The notes under the pieces are model-generated. The model was not told the origin of the DNA and ran no database searches. It was given only the letters and a program-made list of their open reading frames with translations. Position numbers and translations under genes: made by a program. Shown here in pieces: positions 1 through 7,865 of a DNA stretch of 64,000 nt. The DNA is from Mycolicibacterium austroafricanum (GTDB lineage: Bacteria; Actinomycetota; Actinomycetes; Mycobacteriales; Mycobacteriaceae): assembly GCF_000612725.1 (NCBI RefSeq), contig NZ_HG964453.1, positions 667,379 through 731,378 on the forward strand, written 5' to 3'. The number at the start of each line of letters is the position of its first letter. Position 1 is the first letter of the stretch.

Positions 1-59
1 GTTGAGTCCATGCACGGAACGGGACGTCTGCGTTCACCGGACGGGGCCGGCGCGAACTG

Positions 60-2555
60 GTGAGCCAGATGGACGAATTGGTGGCGGCCCGCGACCAGAT
101 GGAACGGCTGGTTCGGGTCATCGTCGCGATCGGCTCCGACCTGGATCTCGACGTGACCCTGCACCGCATCGTCACCGGGGCCAGGGAGCTCAGCGGCGCC
201 CGCTACGGGGCGCTGGGAATCAAAGGTGCCGACGGTACGTGGGCGTCGTTCGTCTGCGACGGGATCGACGAGGACGTCGCCCGCACGCTCGGCGGGCTCA
301 CGGTCGGTGAGGGCATCCGGATCGACGACCTGACCGGATATCCCGGCGTCGCGGGGCTGCGGGCGCAGAAGCCGCCGATGCGGGCCCTACTGGGCGTCCC
401 GATCACCGTCCGGGGAGCCGACTTCGGCGCCCTCTACCTGGCCGACGACCGGCTGGACCGGGTGTTCTCCGACTCCCAGGAGGGGGCGGTGCGGGCCCTG
501 GCGACGGCGGCGGCCGCCGCCATCGACAACGCGCGGCTGTTCGAGCGGGAACGCGAGTCCGCGAAATGGACGAAAGCCAGCCGCGAGATCACCACCGCGC
601 TGCTGTCCGGTGACCCGCAGACAGGACCGCTGCAGCTGATCGTGAACCTGGCGCTGGAGCTGGCCGACGCCGAGCAGGCGATCCTGTTGGTGCCGGGAGA
701 ACCCGACCTGCCCGCCCACGAGGTCGACACCCTGGTGGTGGCCGCGACGGCGGGCCGGTACGCCTCGGAGGTGATCGGACGCCAGGTGCCCATGGACGGT
801 TCCACCACCGGCGGCGTCGCCCGGCGTGGTCTACCGCTGATCACCGACTCGTTCCAGTACCCGATCGAGGGATTCACCGATGTGGGGAAGCGCTCGGCCA
901 TCGTGATGCCGTTGATCGCCGACGAGGCGGTCCTCGGGGTGATCGCCGTCGCGCGCCACCCGCACCAGCCCGCCTTCGACAACGACTACCTGGAACTTGT
1001 GAGTGACTTCGCCCGCCACGCCGCGATCGCGTTGGCCCTGGCAGCCGGTCGCGAGCATGCACTCAATCAGGAACTCGCCCAGGCGGATTCCGTCGACGCC
1101 GCCATGCGCGCCGCGGCCGAGCAACTGCGCCGGCTGTGGCGTGCACGCCGGGTCCTCGCGGTCACCTTCCCCACCCACAGCGACTCGGTGGAGCCGGCGC
1201 CGAATGTCGTGGCGGTCGGCGAGGACACGCGGTGGGCCGACCTTCCCGCGCAGACCCGCCTGGCGCTCAACGCATTACGCGACGGAGATCTGCTCACACC
1301 GAGCACCGTGCAGCCCGGGACGGCGGGAATCGCGATACAGCATCCCGAAGGCGTCCTCGTCGTGTGGATCGATCTGACCGATCAGCGCTCGTTCACCCTC
1401 GAAGACCAGACGCTGTTGACGGTGCTCGCAGGTCGCCTCAGCCAGGTTCTGCAACGCGTGCACCGGGTGGACCAGCAGCGCGAAACCGCGTTGGCGCTGC
1501 AACACGCCATCCTCGGCCCCGCCGATCTGCCGCACGGGTTCGCGGTGCGCTATCAGGCAGCCAGCAGGCCGTTGCAGGTCGGTGGCGACTGGTATGACGT
1601 CGTCGATCTGGACGACGGGCGCATCGCGATGATCGTCGGCGACTGCGTCGGACACGGCCTGGCCGCAGCGACGGTGATGGGTCAGGTGCGCAGCGCATGC
1701 CGCGCGCTGCTGTTCGACAACCCAAGTCCCGCTGCGGCACTGGCGGGAATGGACCGGTTCGCGGCACGGCTTCCCGGCGCGCAATGCGCCACCGCGGTGT
1801 GCGTGGTGCTCGACCCCGTCACCGGTGAACTCGTGTATTCCAGTGCCGGACACCCGCCGCCGATCCTGGTGCACGCCGACGGCCGCACGCGGTTGCTCGA
1901 GGGTGCCCACACCATCGCCCTGGGTCTACGAGTCGGCTGGTCGCGGCCCGAAGCCCGGTTCACCATGCCGGCGGGCGCCACGCTCATGCTCTACACCGAC
2001 GGCCTCGTCGAACGCCGCCGAGTCCTGTTGGAGGACGGCATCTCCCGCGCCGCCGCACTCCTGGAGGGCCATCGCACGTCTGCCCTGGAGGATCTGGCGG
2101 ACCAGATCATGTCCCGTCTGGCGCCGAGCGACGGCTATCAGGACGATGTGGCCCTTCTGCTCTACCGACACCCCGCCCCGCTGCAGATGAACTTTCCCGC
2201 GGACGCCAGCCATCTCGCACCGGCCCGCGCCGCCCTGCGCAGCTGGCTGGCCAGCGCCCGGGTCGAACCGGCGCGGGTCATGGACGTCCTCGTCGCGGCC
2301 GGGGAAGCTCTGGCCAACGCCATCGAACACGGTCACCGCCACACCCCGGAGGGCACGGTAAGCCTGCACGCGACCGCACTGGTCGACCGGGTGCAGTTGA
2401 CCATCGCGGACACCGGGTCGTGGAAAGTTCCTCGACCTGACCGTGATTCGCATCGCGGTCGGGGTATCGCGTTGATGCGCGCTCTCATGCGCGACGTCGA
2501 CATCGACATCGGCAGTTCAGGAACCAGCGTTCGTCTCGACACGAGGATCGACTGA
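60..2555 (+). CDS. GAF-domain sensor phosphatase (SpoIIE/PP2C) with C-terminal HATPase domain
   Basis: This 831-residue multidomain protein is predicted to be a cytosolic PP2C-type serine phosphatase of a partner-switching pathway. Two GAF-like sensor domains occupy roughly residues 20-160 and 185-335, followed by a degenerate GAF-like stretch to about 460. A SpoIIE phosphatase domain follows (about 470-700), with the metal-binding GGDWYD and VGDCVGHG motifs. An RsbW-like HATPase domain (about 709-831) has the N-box-like GEALANAIEHGH and the HRGRGIALM lid. No membrane segment is seen, so the ligand is probably small and intracellular. The GTG start at 60 follows an in-frame stop at positions 3-5; an ATG three codons later is an alternative. 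It overlaps the following STAS gene by one base (TGATG). Function is inferred from the domain set; the signal sensed is unknown. Confidence 0.88.
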   Translation: MSQMDELVAARDQMERLVRVIVAIGSDLDLDVTLHRIVTGARELSGARYGALGIKGADGTWASFVCDGIDEDVARTLGGLTVGEGIRIDDLTGYPGVAGLRAQKPPMRALLGVPITVRGADFGALYLADDRLDRVFSDSQEGAVRALATAAAAAIDNARLFERERESAKWTKASREITTALLSGDPQTGPLQLIVNLALELADAEQAILLVPGEPDLPAHEVDTLVVAATAGRYASEVIGRQVPMDGSTTGGVARRGLPLITDSFQYPIEGFTDVGKRSAIVMPLIADEAVLGVIAVARHPHQPAFDNDYLELVSDFARHAAIALALAAGREHALNQELAQADSVDAAMRAAAEQLRRLWRARRVLAVTFPTHSDSVEPAPNVVAVGEDTRWADLPAQTRLALNALRDGDLLTPSTVQPGTAGIAIQHPEGVLVVWIDLTDQRSFTLEDQTLLTVLAGRLSQVLQRVHRVDQQRETALALQHAILGPADLPHGFAVRYQAASRPLQVGGDWYDVVDLDDGRIAMIVGDCVGHGLAAATVMGQVRSACRALLFDNPSPAAALAGMDRFAARLPGAQCATAVCVVLDPVTGELVYSSAGHPPPILVHADGRTRLLEGAHTIALGLRVGWSRPEARFTMPAGATLMLYTDGLVERRRVLLEDGISRAAALLEGHRTSALEDLADQIMSRLAPSDGYQDDVALLLYRHPAPLQMNFPADASHLAPARAALRSWLASARVEPARVMDVLVAAGEALANAIEHGHRHTPEGTVSLHATALVDRVQLTIADTGSWKVPRPDRDSHRGRGIALMRALMRDVDIDIGSSGTSVRLDTRID

Positions 2556-2902
2556 TGCCCACCGCGCTCTCCCTCGACATCACCCACCGGCAGGACGGGA
2601 CCGTCGTTCTGGTCGCGGACGGGGAGATCGACCTCAGCAACGTCGACGCATTCAGGCGAGCACTCTCCGCCGCGACGGCGGAGGCCGCCGACGGCGGTGC
2701 CGGCCTTGTCGCCGACCTCGCCTCGGTGGAATACGTGGACAGCGCCGCGATCAACGTGCTGTCGGCCCGGGCCGACCAGATCGGCACACTCGTCGTCCAC
2801 CCGTTGCTGACGACGATCTTCGCCATCAGCGGCCTGAGTGAACTGATCACCGTCGAACCCGCCCAGGCGGAGCCGGCTCAGGGGGGCCCGTCGAAGAGCT
2901 GA
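2555..2902 (+). CDS. STAS-domain anti-sigma factor antagonist
   Basis: This 115-residue protein is a single STAS domain of the SpoIIAA/RsbV class. In that family the unphosphorylated protein captures an anti-sigma kinase and so frees a sigma factor. The conserved core EIDLSN and the phosphorylation segment YVDSAAINVL are visible; Ser63, next to Asp62, is the expected phospho-site. The ATG overlaps the stop of the upstream phosphatase gene, so the two are almost certainly co-translated and the phosphatase likely dephosphorylates this protein. Its 3' end overlaps the convergent Ntn-hydrolase gene by 25 bases. No separate anti-sigma kinase or sigma factor gene is adjacent; the HATPase module of the upstream protein may fill the kinase role, which is an inference. 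Confidence 0.85.
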   Translation: MPTALSLDITHRQDGTVVLVADGEIDLSNVDAFRRALSAATAEAADGGAGLVADLASVEYVDSAAINVLSARADQIGTLVVHPLLTTIFAISGLSELITVEPAQAEPAQGGPSKS

Positions 2903-3582
2903 TCGAGTGCCCGGTGCTCCAGCTGGACCCACCGGTCCACCTGTACCCGAACATCTTTCACCTTCTCCGGGCTCAGGTGCTCGGCACCTTCCGGCGTGAT
3001 GCGGCAGATGTCCATCGGGCCGCCGACGCTGGGCGAGGTGGCGTCAAGTGCGTCGAGCACACGAAGGGCCACGACCACTCCGTAGTCCACGTCGCGTTCG
3101 GCCATCCGGAAATGGGCGAGCAGGGCATGGGCCTGCTGGGCCATCGGGGCGCCGCTGCCGACGGCCTGGAATCCGGTTTCCTCGTGATGCCCGATCAGTC
3201 CGTGCGGATCCACGTCGATGATGAACGGTTCGTCGCCGACGTAGCCGGCGGCGAGCACATACGTCGCGGGGGTGCCGTTCTTCTCCTGTCCCGGCACGTC
3301 GGCGATGAAGCTCGTGTAGTGATGTTCGAGGATCGGCAGGATCCGCGCCTGCAGGGCATGGCCGATGTTGTCGGCTTGCAGGATCGCGTCCGGTTCGGCA
3401 GTGAACACCTGCTCGACGTCGTAGAGCACCGCTCGTGAACCGCTGCCGCCCCACGCGGCATGCGTGCCGAGCGGGTGCAGTTTCTGTGCCGGGTAGGTGA
3501 GCCCGCGGCCCGGATCGGTGATCTGCGAGTCCGACGCCAGCACCAGCCCGTTTGCGCACCGCAGCGCGAGAACAACGGTCAC
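2878..3582 (-). CDS. Stand-alone proteasome-like Ntn-hydrolase
   Basis: This 234-residue protein resembles a 20S proteasome beta subunit without a propeptide. After the initiator Met the chain begins TVVLALRC. Counting that Thr as 1, Asp17 (in LASDS) and Lys33 (in PAQKLH) fall exactly at the catalytic positions of proteasome beta subunits. A GSG motif (AVGSGAPMAQ) matches the conserved segment of those subunits near Ser129. Methionine aminopeptidase normally removes Met before Thr, which would expose the nucleophile without autoprocessing. Translation starts at GTG 3582. Mycobacteria also encode the regular prcBA proteasome with a long PrcB propeptide; this gene is separate from such a locus. 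It could be related to Anbu-type peptidases. Substrate and oligomeric state are unknown. The neighbours (STAS, MscS) give no functional hint. Confidence 0.72.
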   Translation of the reverse strand: MTVVLALRCANGLVLASDSQITDPGRGLTYPAQKLHPLGTHAAWGGSGSRAVLYDVEQVFTAEPDAILQADNIGHALQARILPILEHHYTSFIADVPGQEKNGTPATYVLAAGYVGDEPFIIDVDPHGLIGHHEETGFQAVGSGAPMAQQAHALLAHFRMAERDVDYGVVVALRVLDALDATSPSVGGPMDICRITPEGAEHLSPEKVKDVRVQVDRWVQLEHRALDQLFDGPP

Positions 3583-3635
3583 TCGTCGATCGTCTCATTC
3601 GGTGCGAGGGCCCGGCGGCCGTATGGTGGGGACAC

Positions 3636-4577
3636 ATGGATGTCTCTCTTTTGGCTTTCGAATGGACGGACACCAGTAGGCACTGGCTCATCGAGGTTCC
3701 GATCCGGATCGTCGCCTACCTCGCCGTCGCCCTCGTCATCCGGTTCGTCGTGCACCGCATGATCGACCGCGCCACCACCGCCAGGACCCGCAAGGACCGG
3801 AGTCCGGTGGAAGGGACCAGAACGCCGCCCCTGGTGCGCAAGCTGCGCGACCGTGTCCCGTCCTCGGCAAGCAGCGAACAGGTCACCGCCCGGCGCCAGC
3901 AGCGCGCGCAGACGATCGGCTCGGTGTTGAAGTCGACGGTGTCGATCGTGCTGCTCGTGTGGGTCGTGCTGACGGTGCTCAACGTGCTCGGCGTCAACAT
4001 CGCGCCCTTCATCGCCTCGGCAGGCGTGGTCGGGCTCGCCATCGGCTTCGGCGCCCAGAACCTGGTGCGCGATTTCGTGACCGGCGTGTTCATGCTGCTG
4101 GAGGACCAGTACGGCGTCGGCGACACCGTCGACCTCGGCGAAGCGGTCGGTGAAGTGGAGAGCGTCGGATTGCGGATCACCACGGTCCGCGACATCGACG
4201 GCACGCTCTGGTACGTCCGCAACGGCGAGATCGCCCGCGTCGGCAACATGAGCCAGGAGTACGCCGTGGCCCGCATCGAGGTGCCGGTCGCGCTGACGGC
4301 CGACGTGGACCGCGCCGAGCAGGTGGCCCACGAGGCTGCGCAAGTTGCCGTCGCCGACCCCGCCCTTGCGGGCAAGGTGATCGGTGAACCGGAGATGCTC
4401 GGGGTGCAGGAGCTGTCACCGGACCTGATCAAGCTACGGATGACGGTGAAAGTACGCCCGAACGCCCAGTGGGCTGTGCAGCGTAAATTGCGCCGGGCGA
4501 TCCTGCGCGCGTACGACGAACACGGAATCGACCTGCCCTATCCCGGCGGCCGCGTGCAGGTGGCCGCGGGCGAGTAG
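3636..4577 (+). CDS. MscS-family mechanosensitive ion channel
   Basis: This 313-residue inner-membrane protein is a small-conductance mechanosensitive channel homologue. An N-terminal membrane helix lies near residues 17-40, a charged loop follows, and then a second helix and the pore-lining TM3 at about 95-165. The Gly/Ala-rich run ASAGVVGLAIGFGAQNLV and the following beta-domain motif DQYGVGDTVDLG are hallmarks of MscS. The C-terminal alpha/beta part runs to the end. The chosen ATG at 3636 has a GGTGGGGA ribosome site just upstream; an upstream in-frame start at 3552 would overlap the divergent Ntn-hydrolase gene and add non-conserved sequence. Expected role: release of solutes at low external osmolarity. 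Substrate selectivity cannot be read from the sequence. Confidence 0.9.
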   Translation: MDVSLLAFEWTDTSRHWLIEVPIRIVAYLAVALVIRFVVHRMIDRATTARTRKDRSPVEGTRTPPLVRKLRDRVPSSASSEQVTARRQQRAQTIGSVLKSTVSIVLLVWVVLTVLNVLGVNIAPFIASAGVVGLAIGFGAQNLVRDFVTGVFMLLEDQYGVGDTVDLGEAVGEVESVGLRITTVRDIDGTLWYVRNGEIARVGNMSQEYAVARIEVPVALTADVDRAEQVAHEAAQVAVADPALAGKVIGEPEMLGVQELSPDLIKLRMTVKVRPNAQWAVQRKLRRAILRAYDEHGIDLPYPGGRVQVAAGE

Positions 4578-4584
4578 CCGCTGG

Positions 4585-5742
4585 TCAGTCGCCGGACGCG
4601 CTCGCGGCGGCGCTGTCCTTCCCGTCGCTGGCGGGCTCGTCGGCCCCGGACTCGTCGGCGTCGGTGTCCTCGGCCGGTGTCTCGTCACCCGTCTCCTCCG
4701 CCGCCGCGGCATCCTCTTCGGCGGCATCCTGTTCGGCGGCGTCCTCGACCGATTCCTCGACGGGAGTCTCGGGCTCGACTTCGGCCGCGGTGTCGGCGGG
4801 AGCCGGTGCGGCGTCCTCGCCGGCGATGTCCTCTGCAGCGGGCGTCTCGACGGCCTCCCCGGTCGCGTCATCCACCGGGTTGCCGGTCGCCGCGTCCGTG
4901 CCGTCGGTGTCGGTGGTCTCGACGGCGGCCTCATCGGTTTCGGACGAGGCCAGCGTCACCTCAGTCGATGTCGCGCCCGCGGCGTCGAATATCGGCAACG
5001 GCGGGAAGGGCGGCAGCGGCGGCAACGGAATCGGGAACCAGTCGAAGGACAGCGCGTACTGGATCTCGCCGACGACTCCGTTGTAGACACCGGTGAGCGC
5101 GGTGTTGATGATGTCGCCGATGCCGTCGAGCCAGACGTTGAGGTTCAGCGGGTCGTTGACCACCGGATCGAGGAAGTCGTAGACGAAGCTGTCGACCACC
5201 GGCAGCACGAAATCCGGGTACCAGATGTAGATCTGGTCGGAGATCAGATACCCGAACGGAATCCAGTTGATCAACCAGGGGCCGAGGTCGAGCGAGACGT
5301 AATTGGCCCAGTACCGGCTGATCGAATACACGGTGTCGATGAGGTCCGACGCGGCGTTCTGAACGACCGGCTCGTCCAACGCCTGGCCGTCCGCGGCAGC
5401 GGCGGGAGCGTCGACGGACGCCGGGTCGGCGCCGCCGGAATCGACGACGTGCGCGGTGGGCAGGATCGCCCGCGCGGCCTCCGGGTGGTCGTGGCCGCCG
5501 AGCCTGACGGTCACCTTCCGGGGGCCGGCGACGGAACCGAGATTCCCGATCAACTCGAGCGCGGCCCGCACGTCGTCGTCGGAGACGGGCTTGATCGGCG
5601 TGCCGTCGGCGGCGAAGGCCACGGGGCGGACAACTTCGACGGTGCTCATCGTCGCCGGAAGTACGGACGGGGTGAACATCAGCGCGCCGCCGGTCAGCGC
5701 TGTGACACCGGCGGCCAACGCGGCGCGTGCTGAAACGTTCAT
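4585..5742 (-). CDS. Exported protein with long acidic Ala/Asp/Glu tail
   Basis: This 385-residue protein of unknown function is predicted to be secreted. It has a hydrophobic signal segment (residues about 5-40, ending near VAFAADG). A globular middle is rich in aromatic residues (YWANYVSLDLGPWLINW, PVVDSFVYDFLDPV). From about residue 255 the chain is a low-complexity tail of Asp, Glu, Ala and Thr. The ATG at 5742 is preferred because GAGGTGGGG lies at ideal spacing; a GTG four codons upstream is possible. The same architecture occurs in the gene at 19,472-20,440, suggesting a paralogous family of mycobacterial envelope proteins. No catalytic motif is recognised. It runs convergently with the MscS gene, 7 bases apart. 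Confidence 0.75.
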   Translation of the reverse strand: MNVSARAALAAGVTALTGGALMFTPSVLPATMSTVEVVRPVAFAADGTPIKPVSDDDVRAALELIGNLGSVAGPRKVTVRLGGHDHPEAARAILPTAHVVDSGGADPASVDAPAAAADGQALDEPVVQNAASDLIDTVYSISRYWANYVSLDLGPWLINWIPFGYLISDQIYIWYPDFVLPVVDSFVYDFLDPVVNDPLNLNVWLDGIGDIINTALTGVYNGVVGEIQYALSFDWFPIPLPPLPPFPPLPIFDAAGATSTEVTLASSETDEAAVETTDTDGTDAATGNPVDDATGEAVETPAAEDIAGEDAAPAPADTAAEVEPETPVEESVEDAAEQDAAEEDAAAAEETGDETPAEDTDADESGADEPASDGKDSAAASASGD

Positions 5743-5847
5743 TCGGATCCCCACCTCGATCGACTACCCCCACGATCAAAATACGCGCTTGCCAGCGTGT
5801 TCACAGCGTTTACGGCCGCGTTGACAGGGTGTGTCCCGAGTGTACGG

Positions 5848-6339
5848 TCACCAACCGCTCGAGCCCGGCACCCCCTTGAACGGCCCGGCGATCCAACTGG
5901 TGATCCACCCGCCGTAGAAGCCGCCCGGTTGCGGCACCACCTGCTCGCCGTCAACTGTGCACCGGTCCACCAGCGCGGGCATGACGGCGATCGCACCGGC
6001 GATCGCGGTGAAGGCAGGGGTCGGGTTCGGGTATGTCCACGCGGCGCGCGGCGCCACGGCGGACGGCGTCACCAAATCGAAGTACCTCGCCTGTCCCTTC
6101 CACTCACACCACGACGCCCCGGTCGCCTCCCGCAGGACGCCGTCGGCGAAACACGACCGCGGAAGGTAATACGTCGGGGGGTGGCTGGTCTCGAGGACGC
6201 GCCAGGCCCGGTCGGTGACGGCGATCGTCTGACCGCCCAACTCGACGGTGATCGCACCGGCGAACTCCTCCAGTCGCGGGGGACGCGGGTAATCCCACAC
6301 GGACTCCTGGCCGGGACGTGGCTTGTCGGGAACGGGCAT
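5848..6339 (-). CDS. DUF427 family protein
   Basis: This 163-residue cytosolic protein contains the DUF427 fold, a small beta-rich domain widespread in actinobacteria and fungi and of unknown enzymatic role. Characteristic segments include ITVELGGQTIAVTD, HPPTYYLPR, and CEWKGQARYFDL. The Trp/Tyr-rich GGFYGGWITSW near the C-terminus matches the longer actinobacterial members. The ATG at 6339 is chosen because homology begins with PVPDKPRPGQESVWDYPRPP; the longer reading frame upstream would run into the divergent transporter. The gene is divergent from the POT-family pseudogene, with about 70 bp between the starts. Confidence 0.85.
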   Translation of the reverse strand: MPVPDKPRPGQESVWDYPRPPRLEEFAGAITVELGGQTIAVTDRAWRVLETSHPPTYYLPRSCFADGVLREATGASWCEWKGQARYFDLVTPSAVAPRAAWTYPNPTPAFTAIAGAIAVMPALVDRCTVDGEQVVPQPGGFYGGWITSWIAGPFKGVPGSSGW

Positions 6340-6411
6340 GCCGCCGAGTGTAGGGACGACATTCCGGCCGCAATGTTGTGACGGGAAGCGCCCAAGGTGC
6401 ACGGTGGTTGC

Positions 6412-7862
6412 ATGACGATCCGCGAGCAGGGCGACCGGCGCACCATTTTCGGCCATCCGGTCGGGCTGACCAATCTTTTCGGCGTCGAACTCTGGGAGCG
6501 CTTCTCCTTCTACGGCATGCTCACCATCCTCGGCTACTACCTCTACTACTCGGTGACCGACGGGGGACTCGGGCTGCCGCAGAGCACCGCGACCGGCATC
6601 GTCGGCGCGTACGGCGGCCTGGTGTACCTGTCGACCGTGCTCGGCGGCTGGATCGCCGACCGCCTGCTCGGCATGGAGCGCACGGTGTTCTACGGCGGCG
6701 TCGTGGTGATGCTCGGCCACATCGCGCTGGCGATCCTGCCGGGACTGACCGGTGTGGGGGTGGGCCTGGTGCTGGTGGCGCTGGGTTCGGGTGCGTTGAA
6801 GGCCAACGCGTCATCGCTGCTCGGCACGCTCTACGACAAGGGCGATGCGCGCGCCGACGGCGGGTTCACCCTGTTCTATCTCGGGATCAACCTCGGGGCG
6901 TTCATCGGGCCGTTGATCACCGGCCTGCTTCAGACCCGCATCGGCTTCCACTACGGGTTCGGCGCCGCCGCGATCGGCATGGCGCTGGGACTGATCCAGT
7001 ACGTCGTGTTCCGCCGCAACCTGGGCGATCACGGTCGGCAGGTGCCGAACCCGTTGCCGCGCAGCGCGATCGGTAAGACCGCCGGCGTGTTCGTCGCCGT
7101 GATCGTCGTGATCGCGGCGGCGGTGGCGCTGAAACTGGTGACCCTGGCCAACCTGTCGCAGGTCACCACCGGCGTCATCATCGTCGCGTCGATCGGCTAC
7201 TTCCTGATCATGCTGGGCAGCGACAAGGTCAGCGGTCCCGAGCGGGTTCGGTTGCGCGCCTTCATCCCGCTGTTCGTCGCCAACGCCGTCTTCTGGTCCC
7301 TGTTCCAACAGATCTTCACCGTGCTGGCGGTGTACTCCGACGAACGGATGAACTGGTCGATCTTCGGGTGGACCGCGCGCCGTCGAACTGGATCGGTTCG
7401 ATCGAACCGATCTGGATCATCGTGCTGTCGCCGCTGTTCGCGCTGATGTGGACACGGCTGGGCACACGGGCGCCGACCACGCCGCGCAAGTTCGCCTACG
7501 GCGTCATCGGAATGGGTCTGGCGTTCCTGTGCTTCGTGCCGCTGGCCGGCATCACTGCGGTGCCCGCCCTACTGGTCATGGCGGTGCTGGGCGTGTTCGC
7601 GGTGTCGGAACTGCTGCTCTCCCCGATCGGGCTCTCGGTCACCACCAAGCTGGCCCCGGAGGCGTTCCGGGCGCAGATGATGGCGCTGTACTTCTTCTCG
7701 GTCGGTCTCGGAACCTCCATGTCGGGGGTGCTCGCCCGGTATTACGACCCGTCCCGGGAGGTCGCCTACTTCGGCATCCTCGGTGGCGTGGCGGTCGCCG
7801 CCGGGGTGATCGTGTTCGCCATCGCGCCGTGGATCAGCCGGCAGATGGAAGGGGTGCACTGA
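6412..7862 (+). pseudogene. POT/PTR2-family proton-dependent peptide transporter, frameshifted
   Basis: Two overlapping frames together encode a DtpT-like oligopeptide:H+ symporter of about 483 residues with some 12-14 membrane helices. The first frame (start ATG 6412) carries the family signature VELWERFSFYGM and runs through FTVLAVYSDERMNWSIFGWTA. The second resumes with PSNWIGSIEPIWIIVLSP, which in intact family members follows directly. The break is at about 7375-7380, where gcgcgccg is found instead of the expected gcgccg: two extra bases in a GC-dinucleotide run. Everything downstream is intact up to the stop at 7862. This is either a recent inactivating slip or a sequencing error; the reading frames are otherwise undamaged. 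It converges on the PhoD gene with a 3-base gap. Confidence 0.82.
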
Positions 7863-7865
7863 CCG

